DNA of 64,000 nt from Micromonospora sp. R77 (GTDB lineage: Bacteria; Actinomycetota; Actinomycetes; Mycobacteriales; Micromonosporaceae): the NCBI RefSeq assembly GCF_022747945.1, contig NZ_JALDST010000001.1, positions 3,844,001 to 3,908,000 on the forward strand, in the 5' to 3' direction. Below the pieces are notes generated by a model. The model was given only the letters and a program-made list of their open reading frames with translations, was not told the origin of the DNA and ran no database searches. Positions 27,613-40,598 of the stretch are shown piece by piece. Each line of letters begins with the position of its first letter. The stretch's first letter is position 1. The translations under genes and the position numbers were made by a program.

Positions 27613-27711
27613 CGTGCCGGATCGTTCGCGGACGGCGTAACCGGATAACCGCCGGTCAGTGCGTGGGCCGCGCGTTATGTCGGTTTCGCTGCGGCGGACC
27701 GCCGCCACCAG

Positions 27712-27741
27712 TGACCATCGACGCACCGGAGCGCCTACGAT
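27712..27741 (+). promoter_or_regulatory. Candidate secA promoter
   Basis: TGACCA (27712-27717), 18 bp, then TACGAT (27736-27741) lies in the 160-bp gap between the divergent GNAT pair and secA, with the secA ribosome binding site (GGGGAG) following about 20 nt later. Confidence 0.4.
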
Positions 27742-27772
27742 GGTTCGAGACTGTCTAGGGGAGCGTTGATCC

Positions 27773-30694
<2,922 letters not shown>

Positions 30695-30714
30695 CCGACA
30701 CCACCCGCGTACGC

Positions 30715-30746
30715 GACGGGCCCCGGCCACCCGGCCGGGGCCCGTC
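30715..30746. terminator. Bidirectional hairpin terminator after secA
   Basis: A 14-bp perfect stem (30715-30728 with 30733-30746) closes a 4-base ACCC loop between the convergent ends of secA and the following leftward gene. Confidence 0.85.
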
Positions 30747-30766
30747 CGCGTCTGCCAGCGAGGTGG

Positions 30767-31414
30767 TCAGAGGACCTGGAGGGTGGTGCAGAGCCAGCTG
30801 CCGCGGCGATGTTCGAGCCGGAGCGCCATCGCCCAGCTGGTGCCGCCGGTGGTGCTGACCACCACGGCGGCTTCCACCGCACCGGTGCGGGGTTCGCAGA
30901 CCCGCAGCCGGCGCAGCTGCACGCTGGGGCGGCCGGCGCGGCGGCGTACCGGGCCGACGCGGCGGGCCGCGCAGGCCAGCTCGGCGGCCACCTCGGTGAC
31001 GCTCCCCGGGTCGGTGAGCGGCCGGAGCTGCCCCGGCGGCCGGTAGCCGTTCAGGATCTCCAGGCAGGTGCGGGTGAAGCGGTGGGCGGCCCGGGCCGCC
31101 TCCGGGGTGGCGGTGGCCCGGGCGGCCGGCGGTGGCGTGGCGGCCGGGTGCCGGCCCGGCCCGGCCGGTGCCGGGCGGAGCTCGGGGTGGCTCCCGGTCG
31201 CGCGACCCGGTTCGCGCCGGGCCGGCCGGCCGGGATCGCGCCCGAGCGGGCGGCCGGGATCGCGTCGCCGAGAGTCGAACAGGTCGAGGGTGAGCTGGTC
31301 GGCGGTCGGCCGGAACCAGGCGTCGTCCTCGTCCACGAAGGGCGGGTCGATCGGGGGCGCGGGGCGCAGCCGGACCGGGGGACGTGGTGCCGGCGGGCGG
31401 CGGGTGTCGACCAT
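30767..31414 (-). CDS. DUF6459-like Rv3231/secA-neighbour family protein
   Basis: This 215-residue protein has an Arg/Pro-rich, probably disordered first half and a conserved second half (RTCLEILNGYRPPGQLRPL, SVQLRRLRVCEPRTGAVEAA, SWAMALRLEHRRGSWLCTTLQVL). This form is widespread next to secA in actinobacteria, which I recall as the DUF6459 type; the family number is from memory. No catalytic residues are evident. The ATG start follows AGGGGTTG. A direct-repeat operator candidate lies 20 bases upstream of the start, like the one before the next regulator gene. Confidence 0.7.
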   Translation of the reverse strand: MVDTRRPPAPRPPVRLRPAPPIDPPFVDEDDAWFRPTADQLTLDLFDSRRRDPGRPLGRDPGRPARREPGRATGSHPELRPAPAGPGRHPAATPPPAARATATPEAARAAHRFTRTCLEILNGYRPPGQLRPLTDPGSVTEVAAELACAARRVGPVRRRAGRPSVQLRRLRVCEPRTGAVEAAVVVSTTGGTSWAMALRLEHRRGSWLCTTLQVL

Positions 31415-31433
31415 CCTCAACCCCTATCCCTTG

Positions 31434-31451
31434 CGTTTGCCTTCGTTTGCC
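31434..31451 (-). promoter_or_regulatory. Direct-repeat operator, copy 1
   Basis: On the minus strand this reads GGCAAACGAAGGCAAACG: two GGCAAACG units exactly 10 bp apart, with a partial third (GCAAGG) one turn further. It lies 20 bp before the start of the DUF6459-like gene. A near-identical site (15 of 18) stands before the small HTH gene. Confidence 0.6.
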
Positions 31452-31515
31452 TCCGACAGCATCCAGTTTCGGGCATCACAGTGCCGACCGTCAATGGCGG
31501 TACGGGATCGGGTGG

Positions 31516-31743
31516 TCACTCGGTGTCGCGGTCGGTGAGCGGGTTGCCGCGCACCCACTCGGCGGTCTCCGCGTACTTCTGCTGGATGTAGTCCTCCAGG
31601 CGGGCGCGCTCGACGCGCCACTGCCCCCGGCCGCCGATCTTGATGGCGGGCAGCTCACCGCTGCGCACCATGTGGTAGACCTGCGAGTCCGACACGTTCA
31701 GCTCGGCGGCCACGTCGGACAGGAGCAGGAACCTGGGCTCCAC
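31516..31743 (-). CDS. Small HTH regulator (excisionase/BldC-like)
   Basis: This 75-residue protein is almost entirely a MerR/excisionase-type winged HTH domain: LLLSDVAAELNVSDSQVYHMV (helix-turn-helix), then SGELPAIKIGGRGQWRVERA (wing) and LEDYIQQKYAE. BldC-like proteins of this size bind direct repeats head-to-tail, and a 10-bp direct repeat lies 23 bp before its GTG start and also before the downstream gene. Autoregulation and control of that neighbour are therefore likely. The start has GGGAG seven bases upstream. Confidence 0.85.
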   Translation of the reverse strand: MEPRFLLLSDVAAELNVSDSQVYHMVRSGELPAIKIGGRGQWRVERARLEDYIQQKYAETAEWVRGNPLTDRDTE

Positions 31744-31765
31744 GGCGTACTCCCGGGGTTGACGT

Positions 31766-31783
31766 CGTTTGCTTCAGTTTGCC
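31766..31783 (-). promoter_or_regulatory. Direct-repeat operator, copy 2
   Basis: On the minus strand this reads GGCAAACTGAAGCAAACG: GCAAAC units 10 bp apart, matching copy 1 at 15 of 18 positions. It lies between the HTH gene and the divergent DUF6912-like gene, so it could control both. Confidence 0.6.
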
Positions 31784-31939
31784 ACCGGCGGCCGACACTG
31801 CGGGAGTGCCGGGCGGGGGACACACCGACGCGGAACTTCCGGCGGAGCCGGTGCGAGGTGTATGACGGTGACGGCGTACGGCATGATCGGCGCCCGGGAC
31901 CGGCGACCGCCGGTCCGGCCTGAGCGCGGGGAGACACCG

Positions 31940-32449
31940 GTGACCGACGAGCTTGTCCGGGTGTACGTGCCGGCGACCGTCCCGATGCTGGCGCGGCTGC
32001 GCGAGCAGGGGCTGACCGCCGCCGAGGCGCACGCGGTCACCCCGAGCCTGCGCGAGTGGTACGCCGAGGGCGACGAGGAGGAGCTGGAGTACGTCGCCTT
32101 CACCCGGGCCGCCCAGGACGCGCTGCTGCTGCTCCGGTCCGACCCGTCGGCGCCGAGGCGTCGGGTGGTGGTCTCGGTGGACCTGCCGGCCAGGGCCGTC
32201 GGGCGGGTCGACGGGGAGCTCGGGTCGAGCCTGGTCGGGCTCGCCGAGCCGGTGCCCGTACGCGCCGTCGCCGCCATCCACGTCGACGGCGCGGAGGCGG
32301 TGGACGAGGTGACCGCCGCGGTGGAGGTGGTGGTCGAGGCGCAGGCCGGTGACCCGGACGCCCAGTTCACCGTCGACGGTGCCGAGGACCACGAGCTGGA
32401 GTGGTACGACCCCTCCGAGCTGGACCTGCTGCTCCGCCAGGTCTCCTGA
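31940..32449 (+). CDS. DUF6912-like conserved protein
   Basis: This 169-residue soluble protein starts [20 protein letters not shown], a typical beginning of a conserved actinobacterial family I recall as DUF6912. It continues with [27 protein letters not shown] and an acidic end [17 protein letters not shown]. No enzymatic motif is seen. The GTG was chosen because it has GGGGAG seven bases upstream and matches the family start; longer in-frame extensions look non-coding. It is divergent from the HTH gene and shares its control region. Confidence 0.7.
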   Translation: MTDELVRVYVPATVPMLARLREQGLTAAEAHAVTPSLREWYAEGDEEELEYVAFTRAAQDALLLLRSDPSAPRRRVVVSVDLPARAVGRVDGELGSSLVGLAEPVPVRAVAAIHVDGAEAVDEVTAAVEVVVEAQAGDPDAQFTVDGAEDHELEWYDPSELDLLLRQVS

Positions 32450-32492
32450 TCCGGTCCGCCCGGTCCCGCCGGCTCCGTCGCGTGGCGGTGGG

Positions 32493-33521
32493 TCAGAGGG
32501 CGGCCGTCTCCTCGACCGGCTCCGGCTCGTCGTCGGTGCGCGGGCCGAGCGTCCGGCCGAAGGCGACGAGCGTGGTGAGCGCGCCCACGAAGAGCACCCA
32601 GATGCCGTTGTCCACCCGGGAGGTCCCGAGTGACGTCTGGGCGACCGCGTCCGCGTCGCTGAGTGCGGCGGCCAGGTCCAGCAGGCCGCGCCCGCCGACC
32701 CGGATGATCACCTCGGTGAGCAGCAGGAGCAGGCCCGGCCCGGCCCCCGCCAGCAGGTACGCCGGCCAGCGCAGTGCCGGCGTGGCCGGCTCCCGGCGGG
32801 TGGCCCGGCGGCGGGCCCAGGTCAGATAGCCGAAGGCGACCAGCCCGGCGACCAGCCCGGCGAGCAGGGACTCGGTGCGGGACACCCACTTCGCGGCGGT
32901 GAGCACCGACTCCTGGGTGTCGCCCGCGCCGAAGAGGTCGGAGAGCGGGTCCCGAGCCCGGCTGAACGCCACCACGAAGATCAGCGCGGCCAGCGCGGCG
33001 GCCGCGACCGCCCCCACCACCCGGCTGGTACGCGCCCCGGCAGCCGCGCCACCGATGATCGCGGCGGCAGCCGTGGTGCCGGCGATGGTGTTGGTGGTCG
33101 CGTTGTCCGCGTACGTCAGGTTGATGGCGACGGCCGTGGCCAGGCCGACCAGCAGGCCGGTGCCGACGGCGGCGAGGAACCGGAGGGTGGCCCCGGCGCG
33201 GCGCCGGGCGAGCAGGTTGGTGACGGCCAGGGCGACCGCGGCACCGGTGACCAGCGCGGCGGAGATCACGCCGGGCAGCGCGTACGCGGAGAGGCTGATC
33301 GCGGTGACCCCGGCGGCGGCCGAGGAGATGGCGGCCCGGGTCGACCAGAGCATCGCGGCGAGCCAGCCGACGGAGAGTAGGGCGAGCAGCGCGGCCCCGG
33401 GCGCGTACCCGGGCGCCCCGGTGCCCTCCGCCACCGGCCCGGCCTGCTCGGGCTGCACGGCCGGCGGGGCCTCGGGCTGGTCCGGCTCCGCGGCGGTGGA
33501 GCTGCCGGGCTGGTTGCTCAT
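32493..33521 (-). CDS. Multi-pass membrane protein with acidic Pro-rich N-terminus
   Basis: This 342-residue protein has a Pro/Glu-rich N-terminus of about 45 residues (MSNQPGSSTAAEPDQPEAP) followed by about eight hydrophobic Ala/Val/Leu helices. A soluble loop (ARDPLSDLFGAGDTQES) lies in the middle. The ATG has AAGGGGAG just upstream. I recognise no family; similar membrane proteins are common in this clade. It is convergent with the DUF6912-like gene. Confidence 0.65.
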   Translation of the reverse strand: MSNQPGSSTAAEPDQPEAPPAVQPEQAGPVAEGTGAPGYAPGAALLALLSVGWLAAMLWSTRAAISSAAAGVTAISLSAYALPGVISAALVTGAAVALAVTNLLARRRAGATLRFLAAVGTGLLVGLATAVAINLTYADNATTNTIAGTTAAAAIIGGAAAGARTSRVVGAVAAAALAALIFVVAFSRARDPLSDLFGAGDTQESVLTAAKWVSRTESLLAGLVAGLVAFGYLTWARRRATRREPATPALRWPAYLLAGAGPGLLLLLTEVIIRVGGRGLLDLAAALSDADAVAQTSLGTSRVDNGIWVLFVGALTTLVAFGRTLGPRTDDEPEPVEETAAL

Positions 33522-33963
33522 CGTCTCCCCTTCGACGCGGGCGCCGACCCCACCGGCGCGCGGGGCGGGCAGGTCACCGGCCATCCAGGGTACGCGCCGC
33601 CCGGCCCCGGTCCCGCGCCCCGCCCGCCGCGTCCGCCCGCCCTCGCAACCGTGGCGCCATCCGCGCGGTCCGGTCCGCAGGCTGGCCCTGGTCCTGCGGC
33701 GTGGCTCCGGTCCGCCGGCTGCCCTCGGTCGTTCGGCATGGCTCAGTTCCGCTGGCTGGACCGGTTGACCGGCTGGATTCGGTCGGTCCGGCCCGACACC
33801 CTAGGCCTACCCCGGTCGACCTGGCCCGGACCGTCCGGGCCCAACTCGCTGGCTGCGGCCCGGCCGGCCCGGCGTCCCGTGCTCATGCGGCCGGACTGGC
33901 ATTCGTGCTCGTGTGGCCGGACCGGCGTCCCGTGCTCGCGCGGCCAGGGCCTCCTCCAGCCGC

Positions 33964-34207
33964 CTACGAACTTGATTACGAAGATGAATCAGCCGGGCCA
34001 TGGCGGCCGAGTGGTGGAGGAGGAGTTCCCCTTCGTCGACGGGGTGACCCGGGACCGTGGTGCCTCGAGTGGCGGTGGACTCCCCGGGACGGGACGGGAC
34101 GGGACGGGACGGGACAGCATGGCACGGGACGGGGCGTGGCGGGCGTTGGCGGTGGGGCAGCGGCGGACCGGGCCCGAGGTGATTCATCAATGCCATCAGG
34201 TTCGTAG
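33964..34207. mobile_element. MITE-like 244-bp element with inverted ends
   Basis: The element is bounded by CTACGAAC...GTTCGTAG. The first 28 bases of the left end and the inverted right end match at 22 positions, including perfect blocks CTACGAAC and GATGAATCA. The ends are clearly less GC-rich than their surroundings. It has no coding capacity and no clear target-site duplication (flanks CCGC and CCACC). It may be a non-autonomous transposable element, or a large imperfect hairpin. Confidence 0.4.
34086..34115. repeat. (GGGAC)6 microsatellite
   Basis: Six perfect copies of GGGAC lie in the gene-free gap, inside the MITE-like element. Further GGGAC-like units follow at 34125-34135. Confidence 0.9.
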
Positions 34208-34573
34208 CCACCGGGACGAGCGGGCGGGAAGGCGCGGCACGTCGCGACTCGGGGCCGACGGGCGCCGGGGCGGTCTCCAGGGTGCCGTCGTCGGGGTTAC
34301 GGATCGTAGGAGCGGAGCGGCATCGGGGGGAGGGTTCGTCGGTCAAGTGGGCCCCCGGCCGTTGGTCCGTTGTGTGCCGGTGCGTACCGGTCAGGCCGCG
34401 CCGGCCGGGCGGGGCGGCCGGGGCCGGGTGGGGACGGGGCTGTCGCATGGAAGAATCGGGACAGGTCCCGCCGCCGCGACCGGTCCGCCGCGCGGTGTCC
34501 GGCGGCCGGCCGTCCGGTCGGTCCCTGCGGGTCCGGTTTCGCCACCGCTGTCGAGATCGCACAGGAGCCTGTG

Positions 34574-36202
<1,629 letters not shown>

Positions 36203-36210
36203 CGCTGCGT

Positions 36211-36260
36211 AAGGAGGGGCCCCTTGTTAACGCACGCCTGTTAACAAGGGGCCCCTCCTT
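36211..36260. repeat. Perfect 20-bp inverted repeat (GGGGCCCC-GTTAAC family)
   Basis: Arms 36211-36230 and 36241-36260 are perfect inverted copies around a 10-base loop. The core is shared with the repeats at 25287 and 25317. It starts 8 bases after the pruA stop, so it probably serves as its transcription terminator, though no T-run follows. Confidence 0.75.
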
Positions 36261-36284
36261 GCACCCGGGTGGGGTCCCTGGCGG

Positions 36285-36303
36285 ACTGTCGTCGGCCGAC
36301 AGT
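36285..36303. promoter_or_regulatory. Palindromic operator candidate before PadR gene
   Basis: ACTGTCG-N5-CGACAGT is a perfect 19-bp palindrome 78 bases before the PadR-family start. A second inverted pair, AGGAAAT (36310-36316) and ATTTCCT (36339-36345), lies closer to the gene. PadR regulators commonly control their own promoter through palindromes. Confidence 0.5.
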
Positions 36304-36380
36304 GCACATAGGAAATCCCATTGGGTGTCGAAAACGGCATTTCCTGGACGCCGCGTCGGCAAAGTGGCAGCTTAGAGGGC

Positions 36381-36896
36381 ATGGCGGAATCCGGAGTCAA
36401 CCCGACGGCGGCGGCCCTGCTCGGCCTGCTGCACGACGGACCGATGACAGGCGGCCAGTTGATGGCCGCCGCTGAGCGGCGGCTGTCGCCGTACTGGTCG
36501 ATGACCCGCAGTCAGGTCTACCGGGAGCTTCCGGTGCTGGCGGAGAAGGGCCTCGTGCGGCTGGGCAAGCCCGGGCCGCGGATGAGTCAGCCGTACGCGC
36601 TCACGGCGGCCGGAAAACGGACCTTCTCCCGCTGGTTGGCCGAGAACCCCGGCCGGGACACCATCCGCAACCCGATCGCGTTGCGGATCGCGTTCGGCAA
36701 CCTGCACTCGGCGAGCCAGCTGAAGAACCTGTACACCACGGCGAACGAGTACCACACCGAGGCGCTCGCCGCCGTCCGGGAGCAGGTGAAGAACGCCAAG
36801 AAGGAGGGCGACGCGTACGACGCCAGCGCGCTGGAGTTCGCCGTCGCCTACCATCGGGCCGCCCTGTCCTGGCTCAAGACCGCCCCGGTCGGCTGA
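36381..36896 (+). CDS. PadR-family transcriptional regulator
   Basis: This 171-residue regulator has an N-terminal winged helix (ALLGLLHDGPMTGGQLMAAA, RSQVYRELPVLAEKGLVRL, YALTAAGKRTFSRWLAENP) and a C-terminal helical dimerisation domain. PadR proteins repress stress or efflux genes on binding small molecules; the ligand is unknown and no target gene is adjacent except itself. The ATG has AGAGGG upstream. A palindrome lies upstream of the gene. Confidence 0.88.
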   Translation: MAESGVNPTAAALLGLLHDGPMTGGQLMAAAERRLSPYWSMTRSQVYRELPVLAEKGLVRLGKPGPRMSQPYALTAAGKRTFSRWLAENPGRDTIRNPIALRIAFGNLHSASQLKNLYTTANEYHTEALAAVREQVKNAKKEGDAYDASALEFAVAYHRAALSWLKTAPVG

Positions 36897-36925
36897 GGCC
36901 ACCTGCGGCGGGTCGGGCGGCTGAG

Positions 36926-36955
36926 GTGAACGAACTCCGCCGGGCCAAGTACCCT
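36926..36955 (+). promoter_or_regulatory. prfB promoter, probably leaderless
   Basis: GTGAAC (36926-36931), 18 bp, then TACCCT (36950-36955) places the -10 box eight bases before the GTG of prfB. Transcription would start at or next to the start codon. No Shine-Dalgarno sequence is visible. Confidence 0.6.
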
Positions 36956-36963
36956 TGTCTGTC

Positions 36964-38085
36964 GTGACCGCTGCCGATTACGCCGAACAGCTCAAGGAAC
37001 TCGACGCCACCCTGCGCAACATCGAGGCCGTGCTCGACCTGGACAAGCTGCGCGAGCAGAAGGCCCGCCTGGAGCAGGAGGCCTCCGCGCCGGACCTGTG
37101 GGACGACCAGGCCAAGGCACAGGCGGTGACCTCGCAGCTGTCGTACGTCAACGGCGAGATCAGCAAGCTCGGCACGCTCCGCGCCCGGCTGGACGACGCC
37201 GGCGTGCTGCTGGAGCTGGCCGAGGCCGAGTCCGACCCGGGCGTGCTCACCGAGGTCGAGTCGGAGATCACCGGGCTGACCAAGGCCATCCAGGAGCTGG
37301 AGGTCCGCACCCTGCTCTCCGGCGAGTACGACTCCCGGGAGGCGCTGGTCGCCATCCGGGCCCAGGCCGGTGGCGTGGACGCGGCGGACTTCGCCGAGAT
37401 GCTGCTGCGGATGTACCTGCGCTGGGCGGAGCGGCACGGCTACCCGACCGAGGTCTACGAGACCTCGTACGCGGAGGAGGCCGGCCTGAAGTCCGCCACC
37501 TTCGCGGTCAAGGTGCCGTACGCCTTCGGCACGCTGAGCGTGGAGTCGGGGACCCACCGGCTGGTCCGGATCAGTCCGTTCGACAACCAGGGCCGCCGGC
37601 AGACCAGCTTTGCCGGCGTCGAGGTGCTGCCGGTGGTCGAGCAGACCGACCACATCGACATCCCGGAGAACGAGCTCCGGGTGGACGTCTACCGCTCCTC
37701 CGGGCCGGGCGGGCAGAGCGTCAACACCACCGACTCGGCGGTGCGGCTGACCCACGTCCCCACCGGCATCGTGGTCACCTGCCAGAACGAGAAGTCGCAG
37801 CTGCAGAACAAGGCGTCGGCGATGCGGGTGCTCCAGGCCCGGCTGCTGGAGCGCAAGCGCCAGGAGGAGGAGGAGAAGCTGAAGGGCTTCAAGTCCGACG
37901 GTTCGGGCTCCTGGGGCGAGCAGATGCGCTCGTACGTGCTGCACCCTTATCAGATGGTGAAGGATCTGCGTACCGAGCAGGAGACGGGCAATCCGTCCGC
38001 GGTCTTCGACGGCGACCTGGACAGCTTCATCGAGGCCGGCATCCGGTGGCGCAAGCAGCAGCAGATGGCCGGCGACGCTGCGTGA
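36964..38085 (+). CDS. prfB: Peptide chain release factor 2
   Basis: This 373-residue class I release factor recognises UGA and UAA. It has the SPF codon-recognition motif ([15 protein letters not shown]) and the catalytic GGQ at 249-251 ([15 protein letters not shown]). The frame is continuous through the region where many bacteria have a programmed +1 frameshift, so autoregulation by frameshifting is absent. The start is a GTG without ribosome binding site, eight bases after a -10 box; an upstream TTG is unlikely. ftsE and ftsX follow. Confidence 0.95.
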   Translation: MTAADYAEQLKELDATLRNIEAVLDLDKLREQKARLEQEASAPDLWDDQAKAQAVTSQLSYVNGEISKLGTLRARLDDAGVLLELAEAESDPGVLTEVESEITGLTKAIQELEVRTLLSGEYDSREALVAIRAQAGGVDAADFAEMLLRMYLRWAERHGYPTEVYETSYAEEAGLKSATFAVKVPYAFGTLSVESGTHRLVRISPFDNQGRRQTSFAGVEVLPVVEQTDHIDIPENELRVDVYRSSGPGGQSVNTTDSAVRLTHVPTGIVVTCQNEKSQLQNKASAMRVLQARLLERKRQEEEEKLKGFKSDGSGSWGEQMRSYVLHPYQMVKDLRTEQETGNPSAVFDGDLDSFIEAGIRWRKQQQMAGDAA

Positions 38086-38100
38086 TCATGCGGGGGCGGA

Positions 38101-38144
38101 GCGCGTCATCGATCTCCACGTCAGGCACTAAATAGATGACGCGC
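38101..38144 (+). terminator. Hairpin after prfB
   Basis: GCGCGTCATC (38101-38110) pairs perfectly with GATGACGCGC (38135-38144) around a 24-base loop, 15 bases after the prfB stop. It is probably a terminator or transcript end, separating prfB from the ftsE promoter. Confidence 0.5.
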
Positions 38145-38167
38145 CTCGCTCTGCGGGGGCGTGGGGC

Positions 38168-38195
38168 TTGGCTCCCTAGTTACACCGCGTAGACT
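38168..38195 (+). promoter_or_regulatory. ftsEX promoter, probably leaderless
   Basis: TTGGCT (38168-38173), 16 bp, then TAGACT (38190-38195). The GTG of ftsE follows eight bases after the -10 box and lacks a ribosome binding site. Confidence 0.6.
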
Positions 38196-38203
38196 CTCGA
38201 CCC

Positions 38204-38884
38204 GTGATTCAGCTTGAGCAAGTGACGAAGACGTACCCGAAGGCGTCCCGGCCTTCGCTCGACAACGTGTCCGTCTCGATCGAGAAGGGCGAGTTCGTCT
38301 TCTTCATCGGTCCATCCGGCTCCGGCAAGTCCACGATCATCAAGCTGTTGCTGCACGAGGTCACCCCCAACAAGGGGCGGGTCATCGTGAACAGCAAGGA
38401 CGTCACGTCGATGAGGTCCTGGAAGCGACCCCACTTCCGGCGTTCCATCGGCTGCGTGTTCCAGGACTTCCGGCTGCTGCCGAACCGCACCGCGTACGAG
38501 AACGTGGCGTTCGCCCTCGAGGTGATCGGCAAGACCAAGGCGGTCGCCCGCCGGGTCGTGCCGGAGGTGCTGGAGCTGGTCGGGCTCGGTGGCAAGGAGC
38601 ACCGCTACCCGCACGAGCTCTCCGGTGGTGAGCAGCAGCGGGTCGCCGTGGCCCGGGCGTTCGTCAACCGTCCGCTGATCCTGCTGGCGGACGAGCCCAC
38701 CGGAAACCTGGACCCGGACACCTCGATCGAGATCATGCGTCTGCTCGACCGGATCAACCGGACCGGCACGACCGTCGTGATGGTCACGCACGACTCCAAC
38801 ATCGTGAACCAGATGCGCCGCCGCGTCGTCGAGATCGAGAGCGGCCGCATCGTGCGCGACCAGGCCCGGGGCGTGTACGGCTGA
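38204..38884 (+). CDS. ftsE: Cell division ATP-binding protein FtsE
   Basis: This 226-residue ABC-type ATPase has Walker [11 protein letters not shown]-loop VFQDFRLLP, signature [15 protein letters not shown] and Walker [15 protein letters not shown]. With FtsX it forms a membrane complex that controls peptidoglycan hydrolases (RipC in mycobacteria) at division. The N-terminus [14 protein letters not shown] fits the family start. ftsX follows after 65 bases, as in all actinobacteria I know. Confidence 0.96.
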   Translation: MIQLEQVTKTYPKASRPSLDNVSVSIEKGEFVFFIGPSGSGKSTIIKLLLHEVTPNKGRVIVNSKDVTSMRSWKRPHFRRSIGCVFQDFRLLPNRTAYENVAFALEVIGKTKAVARRVVPEVLELVGLGGKEHRYPHELSGGEQQRVAVARAFVNRPLILLADEPTGNLDPDTSIEIMRLLDRINRTGTTVVMVTHDSNIVNQMRRRVVEIESGRIVRDQARGVYG

Positions 38885-38949
38885 GCCCGGAGCGCCGCCG
38901 TAGACCCTGACGACGAACACCTCATGCCGGAGAGCCGGAGGAATTCCCG

Positions 38950-39825
38950 ATGCGCGTGAAATACGTCCTGTCCGAGGTACTGGTCGGACTGTGGCGCAAC
39001 GTCACGATGACCATCGCCATGATCATCACGATGGCGGTGTCCCTGTTCATGCTGGGCGGCAGTGGTCTGCTGTACCAGAAGGTCAACGACATGAAGGACC
39101 TGTACTACAAGAACATCCAGGTCTCGGTCTTCCTCAAGACCGATGTCAGTGACGCCGACCGGCAGGCCCTCGAGACGAAGCTGAAGAGCGACCCCCTGGT
39201 CAAGGAGGTCGACTACGTCGACAAGCAGGAGGCGTACAAGCGCTTCCAGGAGATGTTCCAGGACGCGCCGGACCTGATCAGCGCGGTCAAGGCAGACAGT
39301 CTCCCGCCGTCGTTGCGGCTCAAGCTGAACGACCCGGAGAAGTACAAGGACATCTTCAACCAGTACAAGGGTGAGGCCGGCGTCGACGAGATCGTCGACC
39401 AGAGCCGGCTGCTGGACAAGGTCTTCGGCGTCCTCACCGGCATCCAGACCTTCGCGCTGGCCCTGGCGATCTTCATGGCGGTCGCCGCGCTGCTCCTGGT
39501 GGCCAACACGATCCAGGTGGCCGCCTACAGCAAGCGGCGCGAGGTCGCGGTCATGAAGCTCGTCGGCGCCTCCAACTGGTTCATCCAGGCACCGTTCGTG
39601 CTGGAGGCGGTGGTCGCCGGTCTGATCGGCTCGATCCTCGCGTTGATCGCGCTGTCGGTCGGGAAGGTCTTCGCCGCAGGCGGGTCCCTGTCGGCGCTGG
39701 AGGGCCTGATCACCCCGATCTCCTGGTCCGACATCTTCCTGATGTTCCCGCTGATGGCGGGGGTCGGCGCGGTGGTCAGCGCAGCCACCGCCTGGACCAC
39801 GCTCCGCTTCTACCTGCGGGTCTAG
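38950..39825 (+). CDS. ftsX: Cell division permease-like protein FtsX
   Basis: This 291-residue protein has the FtsX topology: one N-terminal helix (VTMTIAMIITMAVSLFMLGG), an extracellular domain of about 120 residues (LYYKNIQVSVFLKTDVSD...), then three helices (FALALAIFMAVAALLLVANT and two more). The cytoplasmic loop AYSKRREVAVMKLVGAS contacts FtsE. The ATG has GGAGGA seven bases upstream. A strong terminator follows. Confidence 0.95.
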   Translation: MRVKYVLSEVLVGLWRNVTMTIAMIITMAVSLFMLGGSGLLYQKVNDMKDLYYKNIQVSVFLKTDVSDADRQALETKLKSDPLVKEVDYVDKQEAYKRFQEMFQDAPDLISAVKADSLPPSLRLKLNDPEKYKDIFNQYKGEAGVDEIVDQSRLLDKVFGVLTGIQTFALALAIFMAVAALLLVANTIQVAAYSKRREVAVMKLVGASNWFIQAPFVLEAVVAGLIGSILALIALSVGKVFAAGGSLSALEGLITPISWSDIFLMFPLMAGVGAVVSAATAWTTLRFYLRV

Positions 39826-39845
39826 TCACCCCGGGCGGCTCTCCG

Positions 39846-39891
39846 AGGGCCCTCCCACGCCGGAAATAAACGGCGCGGGAGGGCCCTTGTG
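39846..39891 (+). terminator. Hairpin terminator after ftsX
   Basis: A 16-bp stem with one mismatch (39846-39861 with 39872-39887) closes a 10-base AT-rich loop and is followed by TGTG. It begins 21 bases after the ftsX stop. Confidence 0.8.
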
Positions 39892-40014
39892 TATGAGACT
39901 TCTCCGGACGGTGCCGGCGACGGTCCGGCGTGCCCGACGGGGGAGCCCGGGTAGCATGATCCCCCGCAGCCGGGTGACCGGTGCGGGGATCAGTGGGGAA
40001 AGGGGGTGGCACCG

Positions 40015-40494
40015 ATGCCACGGGAGAAGGGGCGCAAGGTGGTCGCCTCCAACAAGAAGGCGCGCCACGACTACGCCATCCTCGACACGTACGAGGCGGG
40101 CATGGCGTTGACCGGCACCGAGGTCAAGTCGCTGCGGGCCGGGCGGGCCTCGCTGGTCGACGCGTTCGCCCAGGAACGCAACGGTGAGCTCTATCTGCAC
40201 GGCATGCACATCCCGGAGTACACCCAGGGCACCTGGACCAACCACGAGCCCCGGCGGACCCGGAAGCTGCTGCTCAACCGGATGGAGATCGACAAGCTGA
40301 TCGGCAAGACCCGCGAGGGCGGCCTGACCATGGTGCCGTTGCAGGTCTACTTCTCCGACGGCTGGGCCAAGGTGGAGATCGCCCTGGCCAAGGGCAAGAA
40401 GTCGTACGACAAGCGCCAGGACCTGGCCAAGCGGGACGCGGACCGGGAGATCGCCCGGGTCGCCGGCCGGCGCGGCAAGGGCATGGACGACTGA
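40015..40494 (+). CDS. smpB: SsrA-binding protein SmpB
   Basis: This 159-residue RNA-binding protein carries tmRNA into stalled ribosomes. It shows [34 protein letters not shown] and the C-terminal helix [19 protein letters not shown] chose the ATG with AAAGGGGG upstream; a GTG three codons earlier is an alternative. Its partner tmRNA gene lies 104 bases downstream on the same strand, the usual arrangement. Confidence 0.96.
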   Translation: MPREKGRKVVASNKKARHDYAILDTYEAGMALTGTEVKSLRAGRASLVDAFAQERNGELYLHGMHIPEYTQGTWTNHEPRRTRKLLLNRMEIDKLIGKTREGGLTMVPLQVYFSDGWAKVEIALAKGKKSYDKRQDLAKRDADREIARVAGRRGKGMDD

Positions 40495-40598
40495 TTTGTC
40501 CGCTCTGTCCCGTTCGGCGGGTCGACCGGGGCCTCGGGATGAAACCCGTTGCGGCAGGCGTTACGCTTGTCAGTGCCACCGACACGGGTGGCCGTCGA

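Larger units (their letters stand above)
33522..34573. other. 1.05-kb stretch without a credible gene
   Basis: No open frame here has a start with a ribosome binding site, a normal codon pattern and a recognisable product. The stretch holds GC-skewed simple sequence, two AT-richer inverted segments (see the MITE-like element) and a GGGAC microsatellite. On the minus strand near 34200-34320 a short protein-like run (TIRNPDDGTLETAP) with codon-like third-position GC may be a remnant of a lost gene. The last 100 bases probably carry the promoter of the dehydrogenase gene. Confidence 0.6.

Noticed and set aside
36964..38085. Programmed frameshift in prfB
   Set aside because: The frame is open from GTG to stop and no internal UGA or slippery CTTTGA-type site is present.
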